The notes below the pieces were generated by a model, which had not been told where the DNA came from, made no database searches, and was given only the letters and a program-made list of their open reading frames with translations. This document shows, one piece after another, positions 5,447 to 7,076 of a DNA stretch of 7,076 nt (the stretch's first letter is position 1; each line of letters starts with the position of its first letter). The stretch is from the NCBI GenBank assembly GCA_900550735.1, contig URTD01000097.1, positions 1 to 7,076 of the forward strand, written 5' to 3'. Origin of the DNA: an uncultured Collinsella sp. (GTDB taxonomy: Bacteria; Actinomycetota; Coriobacteriia; Coriobacteriales; Coriobacteriaceae). Position numbers and translations under genes: made by a program.

Positions 5447-6946
5447 TTATCGATAGGAAACGCTCTGCTGAGAATCCTTCACGACTACGTCGTGGGCGCC
5501 GCCTTCGACGATTGAGGTCGAGCTCACCAGGGTCAGGCGTGCCTTTTCCTGGAGCTCGGGGATCGAGAGGGCACCGCAGTTGCACATCGTGGACTTGACC
5601 TTGTAAAGCGTACCGCCCACGCCGTCCTTGAGGGAGCCGGCGTAGGGAACGTAGGAGTCGACGCCCTCGACGAAGCTGAGCTTCGCGGCGCCACCCAGAT
5701 CGTAGCGCTGCCAGTTGCGGGCACGCGCGGAACCCTCGCCCCAGTACTCCTTCATGTACTGACCGTTCACGTTGACGCGCTCGGTCGGGCTCTCGTCGAA
5801 GCGGGCGAAGTAGCGACCCAGCATCATAAAGTCAGCACCCATGGCCAGGGCGAGCGTCATGTGGTAATCGTAGACGATACCGCCGTCGGAGCACACGGGC
5901 ACGTAGACGCCGGTCTCCTCGTAGTACTCGTCGCGAGCGCGGCAGACGTCGATCAACGCAGTGGCCTGGCCACGGCCGATACCCTTGGTCTCACGGGTGA
6001 TGCCGATGGAACCGCCGCCGATACCGACCTTGATGAAATCGGCACCACAGTCAGCCAGGAAGCGGAAGCCCTCGGCGTCGACGACGTTACCGGCACCGAC
6101 CTTGACGTCCTCGCCGTAGTTGGCACGGATCCACTCGATGGTGCGCTTCTGCCACTCGCTGAAGCCCTCGGAAGAGTCGATGCACAGGACATCGGCACCA
6201 GCCTCGATGAGCAGCGGCACGCGCTCGGCATAGTCGCGGGTGTTGATACCGGCGCCGACCATGTAGCGCTTGTCGTTATCGAGCAGCTCGTTGGGGTTAG
6301 TCTTGTGGCTGTCGTAGTCCTTGCGGAACACAATGCCCATGAGGTGATCGTTATCGTCGACGATGGGCAGGGCGTTGAGCTTGTTGTCCCAGATGACGTC
6401 GTTGGCAACCTTGAGGCTGATGTTCTTGTCGCCCACGATGAGCTGCTCACGCGGGGTCATGAACTCGGAGACCTTCGTCTGGTGGTCATCGCGACTGGGG
6501 CGATAGTCACGGCTGGTGAGCTTACCCTTGGGAGTACCGTCATCAGTAACCGGCATGGTGGAGTGACCGGTCTTCTCCTTGAGCTCGATGACCTGCTCCA
6601 TGGTCATGTCGGGGGTCAGCGTGGAATCAGACTGAACGAAACCGGCCTTGTGATCCTTGACGGCCTTGACCATGGCGGCCTCGGACTCGGCGCTCTGGGA
6701 ACCGTAAATGAAGGACAGGCCACCCTCGGTAGCGAGCGCGACACCCATGTCGACGCCCGAGACGGACTGCATGATGGCGGAAACCATGGGGATGTTCAGG
6801 GTGATTGCCGGCTTCTCACCGCGCTTAAAGCGGGTCAGCGGCGTCTTAAGAGAGACGTTGTTGGGGATGCACTGCGAGGACGAGTAACCAGGGACCAGCA
6901 GATACTCCGAAAACGTGTGGGACTCACCGGGAAAGAACGTAGCCAT
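5447..6946 (-). CDS. guaB: IMP dehydrogenase, Tritrichomonas-type, with catalytic Cys replaced by Gly
   Basis: IMP dehydrogenase oxidises IMP to XMP with NAD+, the committed step of GMP synthesis. The 499-residue protein is a TIM barrel (about 1-105 and 225-499) interrupted by a CBS pair (about 106-220), and from memory it resembles the roughly 503-residue Tritrichomonas foetus enzyme throughout. The NAD-site CIDSS (255-259), SDGG (353-356), GRYFARF (377-383) and the flap Arg414-Tyr415 (NWQRYDLGG), matching Arg418-Tyr419, are kept. The catalytic loop reads GIGGGSIGITRE, with Gly315 (codon GGC, 6002-6004) where Cys319 is expected. The first CBS domain reads GKLTSRDY, apparently lacking four residues after Leu143, which accounts for the constant numbering offset of four. 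The ATG at 6944-6946 has AGGAG 4 nt upstream and fits the family start. The fold assignment is firm; activity as encoded is doubtful, and sequence error is possible. Confidence 0.9.
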   Translation of the reverse strand: MATFFPGESHTFSEYLLVPGYSSSQCIPNNVSLKTPLTRFKRGEKPAITLNIPMVSAIMQSVSGVDMGVALATEGGLSFIYGSQSAESEAAMVKAVKDHKAGFVQSDSTLTPDMTMEQVIELKEKTGHSTMPVTDDGTPKGKLTSRDYRPSRDDHQTKVSEFMTPREQLIVGDKNISLKVANDVIWDNKLNALPIVDDNDHLMGIVFRKDYDSHKTNPNELLDNDKRYMVGAGINTRDYAERVPLLIEAGADVLCIDSSEGFSEWQKRTIEWIRANYGEDVKVGAGNVVDAEGFRFLADCGADFIKVGIGGGSIGITRETKGIGRGQATALIDVCRARDEYYEETGVYVPVCSDGGIVYDYHMTLALAMGADFMMLGRYFARFDESPTERVNVNGQYMKEYWGEGSARARNWQRYDLGGAAKLSFVEGVDSYVPYAGSLKDGVGGTLYKVKSTMCNCGALSIPELQEKARLTLVSSTSIVEGGAHDVVVKDSQQSVSYR

Positions 6947-6996
6947 GTTTCTCCTTTTTCCATGCGACCGGTCGGCTGCAGGCCTCGTAGGACCCA

Positions 6997-7023
6997 GCCC
7001 AACCTTGGGCGCCCAATACTGGG
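6997..7023 (-). promoter_or_regulatory. Overlapping palindromes in the IMP dehydrogenase leader
   Basis: Three alternating half-sites overlap: GCCCAA (6997-7002), TTGGGC (7005-7010) and GCCCAA (7011-7016). The middle one can pair with either neighbour, giving a 6-2-6 inverted repeat or the perfect 12-bp palindrome TTGGGCGCCCAA. CCCA (7012-7015) can also pair with TGGG (7020-7023). The cluster is about 50-75 nt upstream of the start codon, near the probable transcription start. It could be a repressor operator or competing RNA hairpins. I recognise no known riboswitch here. A further 10-bp palindrome CGACCGGTCG is at 6965-6974. Confidence 0.4.
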
Positions 7024-7025
7024 GA

Positions 7026-7054
7026 AGTATCTTAACGCACTTTGACTGCTACAA
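7026..7054 (-). promoter_or_regulatory. Weak promoter candidate for the IMP dehydrogenase gene
   Basis: On the minus strand TTGTAG (7049-7054) is separated by 17 nt from GATACT (7026-7031), four of six bases of the -10 consensus; the overlapping TAAGAT (7029-7034) is an alternative -10. Both are mediocre. The position just upstream of the palindrome cluster fits a start near 7019-7022. Confidence 0.35.
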
Positions 7055-7055
7055 T
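7047..7055 (+). promoter_or_regulatory. Possible divergent promoter (extended -10) leaving the window
   Basis: The plus strand reads TGC-TACAAT, a good extended -10 element, with no clear -35. It would drive a gene to the right of the window and overlaps the minus-strand promoter candidate, so the two could compete. No coding start for such a gene is visible before the window ends. Confidence 0.3.
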
Positions 7056-7076
7056 GCATGATTTAAGAAGAGCACA

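Noticed and set aside
5861..7045. Plus-strand open frame opposite IMP dehydrogenase (394 codons)
   Set aside because: Antisense shadow with the same skewed composition. It also runs through the IMP dehydrogenase promoter region.

Overview
The window reads as a stretch of core chromosome from a GC-rich Gram-positive bacterium. The style of LeuRS, the rimP-nusA-infB order and the GC-heavy third codon positions suggest a Coriobacteriia-type actinobacterium, perhaps close to Collinsella. That placement rests on remembered protein sequence and is an inference. All five recognisable genes lie on the minus strand, so transcription runs from high to low coordinates.

Layout in order of transcription. 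At 6947-7076 is an upstream region with a weak promoter candidate, a cluster of overlapping palindromes and a possible divergent promoter leaving the window. At 5447-6946 is an IMP dehydrogenase of the type known from Tritrichomonas foetus. It ends in a strong hairpin terminator (5363-5397). At 5188-5350 is the leuS promoter and leader, dominated by a 118-nt imperfect inverted repeat. At 2611-5187 is leuS (leucyl-tRNA synthetase), followed by a terminator hairpin around 2541-2592. At 2353-2459 are a promoter and a compact leader terminator in front of rimP. Then follow rimP (1858-2352), nusA (609-1856) and the first 172 codons of infB (1-517), a conserved ribosome-maturation, transcription and translation-initiation operon.

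The rimP, nusA and infB products act together: RimP matures the 30S subunit, NusA modulates RNA polymerase pausing and termination, and IF2 delivers initiator tRNA. LeuRS and IMP dehydrogenase supply charged tRNA and guanine nucleotides. I see no mobile element, CRISPR array, tRNA or rRNA.

Four points stand out. (1) The IMP dehydrogenase has Gly (GGC) where the catalytic Cys (TGC) should be, and also appears to lack four residues in its first CBS domain. (2) The leuS leader has a large, previously unrecognised-looking secondary structure that is not a T-box. (3) An intrinsic terminator lies directly between the rimP promoter and the rimP ribosome binding site, consistent with NusA autoregulation of the kind known in Bacillus subtilis. 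(4) NusA carries a Cys/His zinc-finger-like tail, and no ylxR gene lies between nusA and infB.
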